Shown here piece by piece: positions 42,303 to 51,162 of a stretch of 64,000 nucleotides of DNA. Within the stretch, counting starts at the first letter, position 1. Every line of letters begins with the position of its first letter. The position numbers were made by a program, and so were the translations under genes. The stretch is taken from assembly GCF_002441695.1 (NCBI RefSeq), contig NZ_JXJW01000005.1, positions 61,518 through 125,517 on the forward strand, given 5' to 3'. The notes under the pieces are model-generated. The model was given only the letters and a program-made list of their open reading frames with translations, was not told the origin of the DNA and searched no databases. This DNA is from Pseudolactococcus piscium (GTDB lineage: Bacteria > Bacillota > Bacilli > Lactobacillales > Streptococcaceae).

Positions 42303-43487
42303 TTAGTCAGGTTTAACAATCGTTTCTGACGCTTCTTTACCATTTTCAAGTTTGACTACAACCGCATCTTTGACAGGGTTATGGTCTTTATCGACTGAGA
42401 TATCTCCAGTTGCGCCTTTAAATCCTTTAAGTTTAGCAAGCCCATCTTTAACATCCACAGACGATTTTGCTTTTGTATCCTCTGCTGCTTGTTTGACCAT
42501 GTAAACAGCGTCATAAGACAGGGCATCAAACATAGACGGTTCAGTCTGATATTTTGCTTTATAGCTAGTAATAAATCGCTTCGTTACCTCATTTGCAGGA
42601 GTTTTACCTGAATAGCCCGAAACATAATAAACATTAGTCGCCGCAGCATCACCAGCAAGTGCGATAAAGGTAGGATCGGCAAAGCCATCTCCACCTAGAA
42701 TTGGCTGTTGTAGACCAAGCTCACGTGCTTGTTTTGTAATCAAGCCAGCTTCACTATAGTAGCCAGGCATGACGATTGCATCAAAATCCTCAGACTTAAT
42801 CTTAGATAAGGTTGCTTGGAAGTCTTTATCACCAGACTGGAAAGTCACTTTATCAACAATCTTACCTTTATACGTCTTTTCAAATGACTTGGCAATACCT
42901 TTAGCATAGTCAGAAGAATTATCATAATACAAGACAACTTTTTTAGCATTTAGTTTATCTGCTGTATAGTTAGCAAGCACTTTACCTTGATAGCTATCCT
43001 GGAAAGTCGACCGGAAAACGTATTGATTGACTTTACCATTTGTAATGGTTAGTGTATCATCAGTTCCACCAGGTGTTACCAATGGTACTGCACCCTTAGT
43101 GACGTTTGGTGTCATTGATTTAACAGCTCCTGATGTCATCGAACCGATAATCGCATTCACTTTATCATTGTTAATCAGGTTTGACGCAACTGTATTGGCT
43201 TCGACGTTATCAGACTTATTATCTTTTGAGACAACTTTTATTTGTTTATCATTAATCCCACCAGCTTTATTGATTTCATCAACCGCAAGATCCGCACCTT
43301 TTTTACCCGCATTACCATACGCTGCTACGGCACCTGAAAGTTCCAAGTCGTAACCTAATTTAAAGGTATCGCCAATCGGTGTCCCTTTAGATTCTGATGC
43401 TTTACCACCAGGTGCTGCGCTACATGCTGCTAATGAAAATGCTGCTAAACCGGCGGCTGCTATTATGCCTAATGCTTTTAATTTCAT
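42303..43487 (-). CDS. Branched-chain amino-acid binding lipoprotein, paralogue 3
   Basis: A 394-residue LivJ-type lipoprotein with lipobox SLAACSAAPGG, FKLGYDLELSGAVAAYGNA and KKVVLYYDNSSDYAKGIA. It is the first gene of the triplet on the minus strand and has a strong promoter with two CodY boxes. The three proteins end in similar KLE(D/N)GKEV tails. They probably differ in ligand preference. Confidence 0.93.
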   Translation of the reverse strand: MKLKALGIIAAAGLAAFSLAACSAAPGGKASESKGTPIGDTFKLGYDLELSGAVAAYGNAGKKGADLAVDEINKAGGINDKQIKVVSKDNKSDNVEANTVASNLINNDKVNAIIGSMTSGAVKSMTPNVTKGAVPLVTPGGTDDTLTITNGKVNQYVFRSTFQDSYQGKVLANYTADKLNAKKVVLYYDNSSDYAKGIAKSFEKTYKGKIVDKVTFQSGDKDFQATLSKIKSEDFDAIVMPGYYSEAGLITKQARELGLQQPILGGDGFADPTFIALAGDAAATNVYYVSGYSGKTPANEVTKRFITSYKAKYQTEPSMFDALSYDAVYMVKQAAEDTKAKSSVDVKDGLAKLKGFKGATGDISVDKDHNPVKDAVVVKLENGKEASETIVKPD

Positions 43488-43520
43488 AACTTGTTTCTCC
43501 TACTGTCTCTAAGTCTATAT

Positions 43521-43576
43521 AATATTCTGAAAATTCAGTTCTTAAATAGTATACAAAATAATCTGACAATTGTCAA
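43521..43576 (-). promoter_or_regulatory. Promoter of binding-protein gene 3 with two CodY boxes
   Basis: Minus-strand TTGACA (43571-43576), 17-bp spacer, TATACT (43548-43553). A 12/15 CodY-like box (43557-43571) sits in the spacer and a 14/15 box (43521-43535) lies just after the start of transcription. Confidence 0.75.
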
Positions 43577-43672
43577 CGATTTTATTTAAAGTAAGCAACG
43601 CATACTAAATAGAAGAAAACAGACAAGTTTCAAGCACGATAGGCTAGCTTAAGCAGAGCTAATCTGCCTCGT

Positions 43673-44140
43673 TCACTTGTCAGAGTCACTTTGACGCACC
43701 TCACTTGTATCTATTATGAGTGTGACAGGGCCATCATTCTGGAGAGTAATTTGCATATCTGCCCCAAACACACCTGTGACCGTTTTAATTTCAGCAGCTA
43801 ATGCTTGATTAAATTGATCATAAAGTGCCTTGGCATGGGTTGGGTGACCAGCCTTAGTAAAACTGGGCCGATTCCCTTTTTTGGTTGCTGCAAATAAAGT
43901 AAATTGGGAGATAGACAAAATACTACCATCAGCAATCGCTTTAACAGATAGATTCATCTTGCCATCAGCATCTGAAAAGATCCGTAGATTAACGATTTTT
44001 CTGACAGCATAGCTAATATCTTGCGCTGTATCAGCATCCTCTATCCCAACAAAAACTAGCAAACCTTGCTTGATTTCCGAAAAAATAGCCTCATCAATCA
44101 TACAGCTAGCAGATTTAACACGTTGAATAACAAGTCTCAT
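43673..44140 (-). CDS. dtd: D-aminoacyl-tRNA deacylase
   Basis: Dtd frees tRNA from mischarged D-amino acids and glycine. The 155-residue protein has the two active-site motifs SQFTLFA and NDGPVTLII. It follows rel by 63 nt, a common pairing in Firmicutes. There is no Shine-Dalgarno sequence before ATG 44140; instead a TGGTAAAAT extended -10 ends 7 nt upstream, suggesting an additional leaderless transcript. Confidence 0.95.
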   Translation of the reverse strand: MRLVIQRVKSASCMIDEAIFSEIKQGLLVFVGIEDADTAQDISYAVRKIVNLRIFSDADGKMNLSVKAIADGSILSISQFTLFAATKKGNRPSFTKAGHPTHAKALYDQFNQALAAEIKTVTGVFGADMQITLQNDGPVTLIIDTSEVRQSDSDK

Positions 44141-44147
44141 ATCTAAT

Positions 44148-44156
44148 ATTTTACCA
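44148..44156 (-). promoter_or_regulatory. Extended -10 of dtd, leaderless configuration
   Basis: Minus-strand TGGTAAAAT, then seven bases (ATTAGAT), then ATG. There is no strong -35 box. It lies between rel and dtd, so dtd may also be read through from rel. Confidence 0.45.
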
Positions 44157-44203
44157 TTTTTTTAAGAATCGAGATAGGATAAACTGACGATTATCCCTGG
44201 AAA

Positions 44204-46414
44204 TTAACCATTTGTCCGTTTAACACTATAGACATCTGGTACCATCTTGATTTTATCCACCACAGTTGTCAATTCTGATAGATTTTTTATCATCAGTTTG
44301 ACATGAATATTTGCCATTTTGAGGTCTTTAGTTGGCTGTGCGTTAATCGAAATCAACTTTTTGGTCGTATTCGATAAGACTTGCATGACATCATTGGCAA
44401 TACCAGTCCGGTTGAAGCCAAAAATATCGATATTGGCGATATAATCTTTACTGCCTCTTTGCTCTTCCCACTCAACAGCAATTAACCGATTTTCATAGTC
44501 TTCTTGACTTTTGACATTTTGGCAGTCGCTCCTGTGGATTGATACACCACGACCCTTGGTGATATAGCCTACGATATCATCTCCTGGAACAGGATTACAG
44601 CACTTACTCATGCGAACGAGCAAGCTATCGATACCCGCAACATTAACACCGCCATCATGGCGAATCTTCATCACCTCGCCGGTCGTTTTAACCTCGCCAC
44701 TCATCAGCTCTTCAGCTTCTTTACGCGCTTTTTCACGCTCAATTTCACGACGTTCATCTTCAGTCAGCTTGTTAAAAACGGTCACAACACCCGTCTCGCC
44801 AAATCCGATAGACGCATACAAAGCATCCGCATCTCTAAAATTCAGCCGATCGCAAACAGGTTCCAAGTGTTTCTTATCCAAATACTGATTCGGTACAAAG
44901 CCATTATCCAGTAGATAGTCTTGCAACAGTTCACGGCCCTTATTAATGGACAGTTCTTTGTCCTGATTCTTGAAAAATTGCTTGATTTTATTGCGTGCTT
45001 TATTGGTTTTAACGAGTTTGATCCAGTCACGACTCGGACCAAATGATGTTTTGTTGGTGACGATTTCGACCACATCACCTGTCTTCAAGACATGTGTGAG
45101 CGGTGTCATCCGACCATTAACTTTAGCACCGACTGCCTTATCCCCAACTTGCGTGTGAATCGCATAGGCAAAGTCAATCGGACCAGATCCTGATGGGAGT
45201 TCTTGTACAGCACCATCTGGTGTAAAGACATAAATTTTTTCAGATAAAATGTCCTCTTGTACAGCCTTAACAAAATCTTGCGCATCATTTGACTCATCTT
45301 GTAATTCTACTAATTCATGAATCCAGTTCAAATTCTGTGTAATCTCATTTGCCGACACTTTTTCTTGACGACCAGACTTGTAGGCCCAATGTGCCGCCAC
45401 ACCATACTCGGCGATTTCATGCATTTCCCGAGTCCGAATTTGAAATTCCATTGGCCCTTTAGGGCCATAAACCGTCGTGTGAACTGACTGATAGCCATTT
45501 TCCTTAGGATTTGCGATATAGTCCTTAAATCGACCTGGCATCGGCTTCCAAAGATCATGAATATAGCCTAATGTCGTATAGACATCACTAGTTGTATCTA
45601 AAATACAACGCACCGCAATCAAATCATAAAGCTCATCAAACCGCTTCTTCTTATCATGCATTTTGCGATAAATACTATAGATATGCTTGGGACGACCATA
45701 AATATCCCCAATCACACCCACTTTTTCAATATAATCCCTTAATTTTGTCGTAACTTCTTCGACTAATTTCTCACGGTCAGCCCGTTTTTCCTTCATTAAG
45801 CCTCGGATGCGGTAAAATTCTATCTCATCCAGATAGCGAAATGACAGATCTTCTAGCTCCCACTTGATACGAGAGATCCCGAGACGATGTGCAAGCGGTG
45901 AATAGATGGCCATCGTTTCACTAGAAATACGTTTTTGTTTGTCGGGACGCAAGTGCTTCAAGGTTCTCATATTATGCAGGCGGTCGGCTAACTTAACCAG
46001 AATCACGCGCATATCTTTAGACATGGCCATCAACATTTTTCTGTGATTTTCGGCTAGTTGTTCTTCGTGAGATTTATACTCGACCTTACCAAGTTTGGTT
46101 ACACCATCTGTAATCACACGGACTTCCAGACCAAAGGCTTCCTCTAAATCATCCAATGTACTTTCTGTGTCTTCTACGACATCATGAAGAAACCCACACG
46201 CTACAGTTACCGCATCCAGTTTAAGATTAGCGAGTATACCGGCTACCTGGATAGGATGGATAATATAAGGTTCACCTGATTGGCGATACTGTTCTTTGTG
46301 CGCATTTGTCGCGTATATCAGTGCTTTTTTAACGAGAATAAGATCACGTTCGCCCATATATGTTTCTGCTAGGGCGACTACCTCTGCTCCGGTGAGATTT
46401 GGTTCACTTGCCAT
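44204..46414 (-). CDS. rel: Bifunctional (p)ppGpp synthetase/hydrolase Rel
   Basis: A 736-residue stringent-response enzyme. The HD hydrolase domain has HPIQVAGILANLK and FLHDVVEDTE. The synthetase domain has RRYLD-like FRYLDEIEFYRI and NGYQSVHTTVYGP. TGS (VFTPDGAVQELPSGSGPIDF), a zinc-finger region (RMSKCCNPVPGDDIVGYI) and an ACT domain follow. All hydrolase and synthetase motifs seem intact, so it should both make and degrade (p)ppGpp in response to ribosome state. ATG 46414 has a weak ribosome site. Confidence 0.97.
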   Translation of the reverse strand: MASEPNLTGAEVVALAETYMGERDLILVKKALIYATNAHKEQYRQSGEPYIIHPIQVAGILANLKLDAVTVACGFLHDVVEDTESTLDDLEEAFGLEVRVITDGVTKLGKVEYKSHEEQLAENHRKMLMAMSKDMRVILVKLADRLHNMRTLKHLRPDKQKRISSETMAIYSPLAHRLGISRIKWELEDLSFRYLDEIEFYRIRGLMKEKRADREKLVEEVTTKLRDYIEKVGVIGDIYGRPKHIYSIYRKMHDKKKRFDELYDLIAVRCILDTTSDVYTTLGYIHDLWKPMPGRFKDYIANPKENGYQSVHTTVYGPKGPMEFQIRTREMHEIAEYGVAAHWAYKSGRQEKVSANEITQNLNWIHELVELQDESNDAQDFVKAVQEDILSEKIYVFTPDGAVQELPSGSGPIDFAYAIHTQVGDKAVGAKVNGRMTPLTHVLKTGDVVEIVTNKTSFGPSRDWIKLVKTNKARNKIKQFFKNQDKELSINKGRELLQDYLLDNGFVPNQYLDKKHLEPVCDRLNFRDADALYASIGFGETGVVTVFNKLTEDERREIEREKARKEAEELMSGEVKTTGEVMKIRHDGGVNVAGIDSLLVRMSKCCNPVPGDDIVGYITKGRGVSIHRSDCQNVKSQEDYENRLIAVEWEEQRGSKDYIANIDIFGFNRTGIANDVMQVLSNTTKKLISINAQPTKDLKMANIHVKLMIKNLSELTTVVDKIKMVPDVYSVKRTNG

Positions 46415-46615
46415 GTTGTTTATGTTTGTCTCTTTACACTAGCTACCCTAGCGCAAAAAGACAATTCCTTCCTAAAATGAATATAATTAATCTTATTCTA
46501 TCACTTTTTAGGCACAAGAAAAAGACTTGCGGCCTAATAGCCTCTCTAATTTTTCTTTTTTCATCTAAACATCAGATTCTATGCCAACTACAGGGATACA
46601 GCATTTACCCGATAA

Positions 46616-46644
46616 CATTTTTTTATTGCCCATATAAAAAAATG
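46616..46644. repeat. AT-rich inverted repeat upstream of rel
   Basis: CATTTTTTTAT and ATAAAAAAATG are exact 11-bp arms around seven bases. It lies in the 427-base gap between the divergent rel and peptide-transport genes. It could be a protein site or a weak terminator; no gene ends nearby. Confidence 0.35.
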
Positions 46645-46714
46645 CTATCCCCAATAAGGGTATGCCAATGATAGAATTTAGGTCTAGCAATAAATTAACG
46701 ATAGGGATATCGCG

Positions 46715-46743
46715 TTGTTTCTTCTTTATGCTAAACGTCTAAT
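46715..46743 (+). promoter_or_regulatory. Promoter of the peptide transporter operon
   Basis: TTGTTT (46715-46720), 17-bp spacer, TCTAAT (46738-46743). Transcription would begin near 46750 and leave a 92-nt leader. Confidence 0.5.
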
Positions 46744-46769
46744 CGATTAGTTGAGAAACACAAATAGGT

Positions 46770-46834
46770 GGCCACCTCTGAATATGATCCTCTCTGGAGG
46801 GGGGGACGTGGCCTGAAAAATAGGAAATCAGGAG
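46770..46834 (+). promoter_or_regulatory. Structured leader with alternative stems over the ribosome site
   Basis: GGCCAC (46770-46775) can pair with GTGGCC (46808-46813), enclosing a small CCTC/GAGG hairpin and a run of seven G. Alternatively CCTGA (46812-46816) pairs with TCAGG (46828-46832), which covers half of the AGGAG ribosome site of the first gene. The two stems share the CC at 46812-46813 and exclude each other. I cannot match it to a known riboswitch class. Confidence 0.5.
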
Positions 46835-46841
46835 TATCGGG

Positions 46842-48425
46842 ATGAAGAAATTAAAATATGGGGCAGTCACGCTATTATTTGCAACAGCAGGTTTATTTTT
46901 AGCTGCTTGCTCGACAACTAGTTCACCAAATAAAGCAACGACGAGCAAAACAGAAACGACTAAAGACGCGTCATCTTTCACTTATGCAATCAGTGGCAAT
47001 CCAGCATCACTTAATCCGATTAACACGAGTGATCGTTGGGGACTTACCGTCACTAACATGATTTATTCACCACTTGTTGCAATCGAAACAGATGGGACGC
47101 AAAAAAATATACTAGCAGACTCGATTGAAGCGGCTAAGGATGGCTTATCGGTAACTGTCAAACTCAAACAAACGATCAAGTGGTCAGATGGCGAAAAGTT
47201 AACTGCAGATGATGTCGTCTTTACCTATACGCAGAAAGCTAAGAAAGAAAATGGCAACGCCGACAAACTCTGGATTGGGGGTAAACCGATTACCATCCAA
47301 AAAGTCGACGACTATACTGTTAAATTTATTTTACCCGAGCCAAGTGCCGCAGCCGTTAATAATATCGCTACAGAAACCTTTATCATCCCCAAACATATCT
47401 ATAAGGATGTTACCGACTTTTCCGTTAAGGAACTGCCTGTAGCACCCGTAGGTACCGGTCCTTACAAATTAAAAACATATAAGACTGGTGAGTATCTCAC
47501 TTTTGAAGCAAATAAAACTTATTTTGGTGGTACACCGGCAATCAAAAACGTGACCCTACGCATTATTGAAAATAATGATACGGCTAAAGTTGCCTTGCAA
47601 AAAGGGGAAGTAGATGCTGCAGTAGTATTGCCTAGCGCTATTTCGGACTTAGACAGCCATGATATAACCGTCTATCCTTATTCTGAAACCCGAGTGGGCT
47701 ATTTAGGCTTAAATACCAAATCTGATGCCTTGACCAATGTTAAGGTCCGTCAAGCAGTGCTCTATGCCTTAGATAAGTCTGAATTAAATCAAGCAGCTTA
47801 TTTGAATAAAAAGTATTATAGTACGCCTAACTCATTCCTACCGCCAAGCAACCCTTTTGCAACTGAGTCAGTTAACACATATAAAACGAACACGCAAAAG
47901 AGTAAAGCATTACTTGCAGAAGCTGGGGTCTCTGATTTGAAACTCAATATCGGTTTCTCAGCAACTGATCCTGCGCAAACAGTCCAAGCCACACTGATTC
48001 AACAACAACTCAAAAAAGCAGGTATTACAGTGACGCTAGAGGGTGGCGATGGCACTGCAATCTATTCAGAATTAAAGAAACCTGGTTCAACTAAATACAA
48101 TCTATTCTTAGGTGGCTATATCATGGGCAATGATCCTGATTTATATGCTGCATTATTCAAAACAGGTGGGAGTTCAAATTATTTCCAAACCAATAATGCG
48201 AAAACAGACCAATTATTTGATAAGGCAGCAGTTGAAACAGATCCGACCAAACGTAAAGCACTCTATGACCAACTACAAAAAGAGGTTGCAGACGACGCAC
48301 GAATCTACCCAATCGTGGATAATAAAAAGATTCTCGCAGTCAACAACCGAATTGCCAATGTTAAAAAGGCTAATTTAGTCCCAATTTATACATTTGAAGA
48401 TCTGTCTAAATTGACCATTAAATAA
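46842..48425 (+). CDS. Peptide/nickel-type ABC transporter substrate-binding lipoprotein
   Basis: A 527-residue SBP family 5 (OppA/DppA) lipoprotein. The signal ends at lipobox LAACSTT, followed by a Thr/Ser/Lys linker. FTYAISGNPASLNPINTSD and KLKQTIKWSDGEKLTADDVV are family signatures, and GYIMGNDPDLYAALF lies in the C-terminal lobe. The ligand is most likely a short peptide. It heads a five-gene operon, is preceded by the structured leader, and is followed by a 14-bp hairpin before the permease genes. Confidence 0.93.
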   Translation: MKKLKYGAVTLLFATAGLFLAACSTTSSPNKATTSKTETTKDASSFTYAISGNPASLNPINTSDRWGLTVTNMIYSPLVAIETDGTQKNILADSIEAAKDGLSVTVKLKQTIKWSDGEKLTADDVVFTYTQKAKKENGNADKLWIGGKPITIQKVDDYTVKFILPEPSAAAVNNIATETFIIPKHIYKDVTDFSVKELPVAPVGTGPYKLKTYKTGEYLTFEANKTYFGGTPAIKNVTLRIIENNDTAKVALQKGEVDAAVVLPSAISDLDSHDITVYPYSETRVGYLGLNTKSDALTNVKVRQAVLYALDKSELNQAAYLNKKYYSTPNSFLPPSNPFATESVNTYKTNTQKSKALLAEAGVSDLKLNIGFSATDPAQTVQATLIQQQLKKAGITVTLEGGDGTAIYSELKKPGSTKYNLFLGGYIMGNDPDLYAALFKTGGSSNYFQTNNAKTDQLFDKAAVETDPTKRKALYDQLQKEVADDARIYPIVDNKKILAVNNRIANVKKANLVPIYTFEDLSKLTIK

Positions 48426-48426
48426 A

Positions 48427-48466
48427 AAATAAAGCTGTGATAGGAAACATAGTCACAGCTTTATTT
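48427..48466 (+). terminator. Intercistronic hairpin after the peptide-binding gene
   Basis: AAATAAAGCTGTGA pairs perfectly with TCACAGCTTTATTT (14 bp, 12-nt loop). It probably acts as a leaky terminator or mRNA stabiliser and keeps the permease genes at a lower level than the lipoprotein. Confidence 0.75.
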
Positions 48467-48487
48467 GATGATATGAAAGGAAAAATA

Positions 48488-49450
48488 GTGGCTAGTTACA
48501 TATTAAAACGGGTTCTACAAGCAATCCCATTATTACTGATTATATCATTTATCGTATTTTCGCTGATACACCTTGCACCATATGATGTCATCGATTCGAT
48601 TACGACACCAAATATGTCTAATGACCAAGTGGCCTTGCTTCGAGAAAAATACGGATTAAATGATACGTTTATTGTCCAATATGTCAAATGGTTAAGCCAA
48701 ATGCTTCATGGCGACTTCGGCTACTCCCTGATCAATCAACATAGTATTACATCGGAGCTAGCGGTTAGGTTACCAAATACAATCCGCTTAGTCTTACCGG
48801 CTTATATCACGGCACTCTTTTTGGCAATCACCTTGGGCTTAACTGCATCAGCAAATAAAGGCAAATTTTTAGATCGAGCTGTCGACGGCATTGCCTCTAT
48901 CGGGATTGCAGTGCCAACATTTTGGTTTGCCATGATTTTAATTTATCAGTTTGGTTACCGGTTAAACCTTTTTCCGATTATTGGGATGCACACCATCGGT
49001 AAAGAAAATGAGTTGGCAGATTTTATAGCCCATTTCACCCTGCCTTATATCACCTTAACAGTTGCCTTTTTCCCGGAATTAACCAGATATATTCGCGCAT
49101 CAGCTAATGAACAAATTACCGAGGACTATGTCACTGTCCAATCAGCTTTTCAAGCCACGAGATGGGAAATTTTCAGCCGACATATCAGTCGAAATATCCT
49201 AATTCCTATCGTGACCCAAATTGGCTTAGCGCTACCTATGTTAGTAACGGGTGCGATTATCACAGAATCTATTTTCAGCTGGCCGGGCGTAGGACCCTAT
49301 CTCTTGTCAGCAACAAAGAGTCTAGATTATCCTGTCATCATGACCTTACTGCTACTATCAGCAACCTTGGTTATTTTGGGCAATTTATTATCTGATGTCC
49401 TCTACGCTATCGTTGATCCGAGAATCAGAAGAGGAGGAAAGGCATCATGA
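48488..49450 (+). CDS. Dpp/Opp-type ABC permease (DppB-like)
   Basis: A 320-residue permease with six membrane helices. The motifs LREKYGLNDTFIVQYVKW and MLHGDFGYSLINQ are typical of DppB/OppB, and the cytoplasmic loop is FQATRWEIFSRHISRNILIP. The start is GTG 48488, because GAAAGGA lies 7 nt before it; the longer frame would start inside the hairpin. ATGA overlap with the next gene. Confidence 0.93.
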   Translation: MASYILKRVLQAIPLLLIISFIVFSLIHLAPYDVIDSITTPNMSNDQVALLREKYGLNDTFIVQYVKWLSQMLHGDFGYSLINQHSITSELAVRLPNTIRLVLPAYITALFLAITLGLTASANKGKFLDRAVDGIASIGIAVPTFWFAMILIYQFGYRLNLFPIIGMHTIGKENELADFIAHFTLPYITLTVAFFPELTRYIRASANEQITEDYVTVQSAFQATRWEIFSRHISRNILIPIVTQIGLALPMLVTGAIITESIFSWPGVGPYLLSATKSLDYPVIMTLLLLSATLVILGNLLSDVLYAIVDPRIRRGGKAS

Positions 49451-50280
49451 AAAAAACGAAACAGATCAAACAGATGATAGGCGCCTCTCCCATATTTATA
49501 GGATCAATCCTCTTTTTAAGTCTGCTGTTTGCTTTAACACTACTTGCACCATTAATCCCTATTGATCCAAATGCACCAGATATCAGTCACATATCCCAGT
49601 CGCCAAGTTGGCAACACTTATTTGGGACTGACGAAATCGGCCGTGATTATTTTATCCGAGTCCTGTATGGTGGCCGCATTTCTTTATTCGTTGGTATTTT
49701 AGCAATGCTGACGGCAACGCTGATTGGCACACTGGTTGGGTTGATTTCAGGTTATTTTGGTGGCCTAGTTGATAGTCTTTTAATGCGATTTGTCGATATC
49801 TTGTCGTCAATTCCCTGGCTGATACTCGTCATTGTGCTTAGTGTCTTCTTAAAACCTGGCTTGACGACGATTATTATCGTGATTGGTGGCTTTTCTTGGA
49901 TGCGAATTGCGCGGTTAATTCGCGCTGAGACACTCTCAGCAAAAGAGAGAGAATACGTCATCTACTCCAAATTTCTAGGAGAAAACTGGGTTAAAATCAT
50001 CGCCAAGCATATCTTACCCTCAGCACTACCAACTTTGATTGTTGCTGCATCCCAAAGCCTCTCTGGTGCCATCATGACAGAAGCTGCTTTAAGCTTTTTA
50101 GGTATGGGCATCCAGCAACCCATGGCATCCTGGGGTAGCCTGCTACAAAACGCACAGAGTAGTTTACAAAGCGCACCTTATATGGCCATTTTGCCAGGCT
50201 TATTTGTTGTCCTAACTATCTATGCCTTTAATAATCTAGGGGATCTCATCAAGTTAATCATACAACGAAAGGAGGGCTAA
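49447..50280 (+). CDS. Dpp/Opp-type ABC permease (DppC-like)
   Basis: A 277-residue permease with an N-terminal helix, then HLFGTDEIGRDYFIRVLYGGRISL, which is diagnostic of DppC/OppC. The EAA-type loop is KFLGENWVKIIAKHILPSA and the C-terminal segment ALSFLGMGIQQPMASWGSLL. It is translationally coupled to the DppB-like gene. Confidence 0.94.
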   Translation: MKKTKQIKQMIGASPIFIGSILFLSLLFALTLLAPLIPIDPNAPDISHISQSPSWQHLFGTDEIGRDYFIRVLYGGRISLFVGILAMLTATLIGTLVGLISGYFGGLVDSLLMRFVDILSSIPWLILVIVLSVFLKPGLTTIIIVIGGFSWMRIARLIRAETLSAKEREYVIYSKFLGENWVKIIAKHILPSALPTLIVAASQSLSGAIMTEAALSFLGMGIQQPMASWGSLLQNAQSSLQSAPYMAILPGLFVVLTIYAFNNLGDLIKLIIQRKEG

Positions 50281-50286
50281 TAACCT

Positions 50287-51162
50287 GTGACTAAACATCT
50301 AATTGAAATCAGTGAGCTAGAGATTGACTTTCGCAAGCAACATACCACGACGTCTCTTGTTAAGCATATTAATTTTACGGTTCCAAAAGGCGCTATCATG
50401 GGAATTGTTGGCGAATCAGGTAGCGGTAAAAGTCTTGTCATGAAGAGCATGATGAATCACCTACCTGATGGGCTAGCAAGTCAATTTAAAACCTATACCT
50501 TTGATGGTAAGCCAGTCGATAAAGAGACGAAACTACCTATTTCGATGATTTTTCAGGACCCGATGACCGCACTTGATCCTGTTAGAACGATTGGCTTTCA
50601 TTTGGTTGAAATTATTCAACGCTTTCAAAACATCCGAGGTAAACAGGCTAAGCAGCTCGCAATAGCTGAACTAGAAAAAGTGGGGATTGAAAAGCCACAA
50701 ACACGGTTTAGACAATTTCCACATGAACTCTCAGGCGGGATGCGACAAAGAGTTTTGATTGCCATGGCACTATTAGCCAAACCCGACTTACTAATTGCTG
50801 ACGAGCCGACAACTGCATTGGATGTCACCATCCAAGCACAAATTTTAAAACTAATCCGCGCTTTAAATCAAAAAGAAAAGCTGTCCGTTATTTTGGTCTC
50901 GCATGACTTTGGCGTGGTGGCAGGCATGTGTGATTTTATTCAAGTCATGTATCAAGGCCGTATTGTCGAAACAGGATCTGCTGAGGATATATTTTATAAC
51001 CCCGCCCATACCTATACAAAGCAACTCTTATCTTCAGCTAAACTGGGTGATAAACATGATGCCTTGCCAGTTTTCAACTACCAAGAAACCCTAGCTGATG
51101 ACCTTATTTTGCATCAGTTATCACCGACACATAGCGTTTGGCTAGAAAAGGGGGTGAAGTGA
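50287..51162 (+). CDS. Dpp/Opp-type ABC ATPase (DppD-like)
   Basis: A 291-residue ATPase with Walker A GIVGESGSGKSLVMKS, signature LSGGMRQRVLIAMAL, Walker B LLIADEPTTALDV and switch HDFGVVAGMCD. The start is GTG 50287, served by AAGGAGG. Its C-terminus is short of the usual iron-sulphur Cys cluster. It pairs with the DppF-like subunit. Confidence 0.94.
   Translation: MTKHLIEISELEIDFRKQHTTTSLVKHINFTVPKGAIMGIVGESGSGKSLVMKSMMNHLPDGLASQFKTYTFDGKPVDKETKLPISMIFQDPMTALDPVRTIGFHLVEIIQRFQNIRGKQAKQLAIAELEKVGIEKPQTRFRQFPHELSGGMRQRVLIAMALLAKPDLLIADEPTTALDVTIQAQILKLIRALNQKEKLSVILVSHDFGVVAGMCDFIQVMYQGRIVETGSAEDIFYNPAHTYTKQLLSSAKLGDKHDALPVFNYQETLADDLILHQLSPTHSVWLEKGVK

Noticed and set aside
46770..46841. 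Assignment of the leader to a known riboswitch family
   Set aside because: I could not match conserved words of T-box, TPP, preQ1, guanidine, glycine or metal riboswitches, so it is left as an unnamed structured leader.
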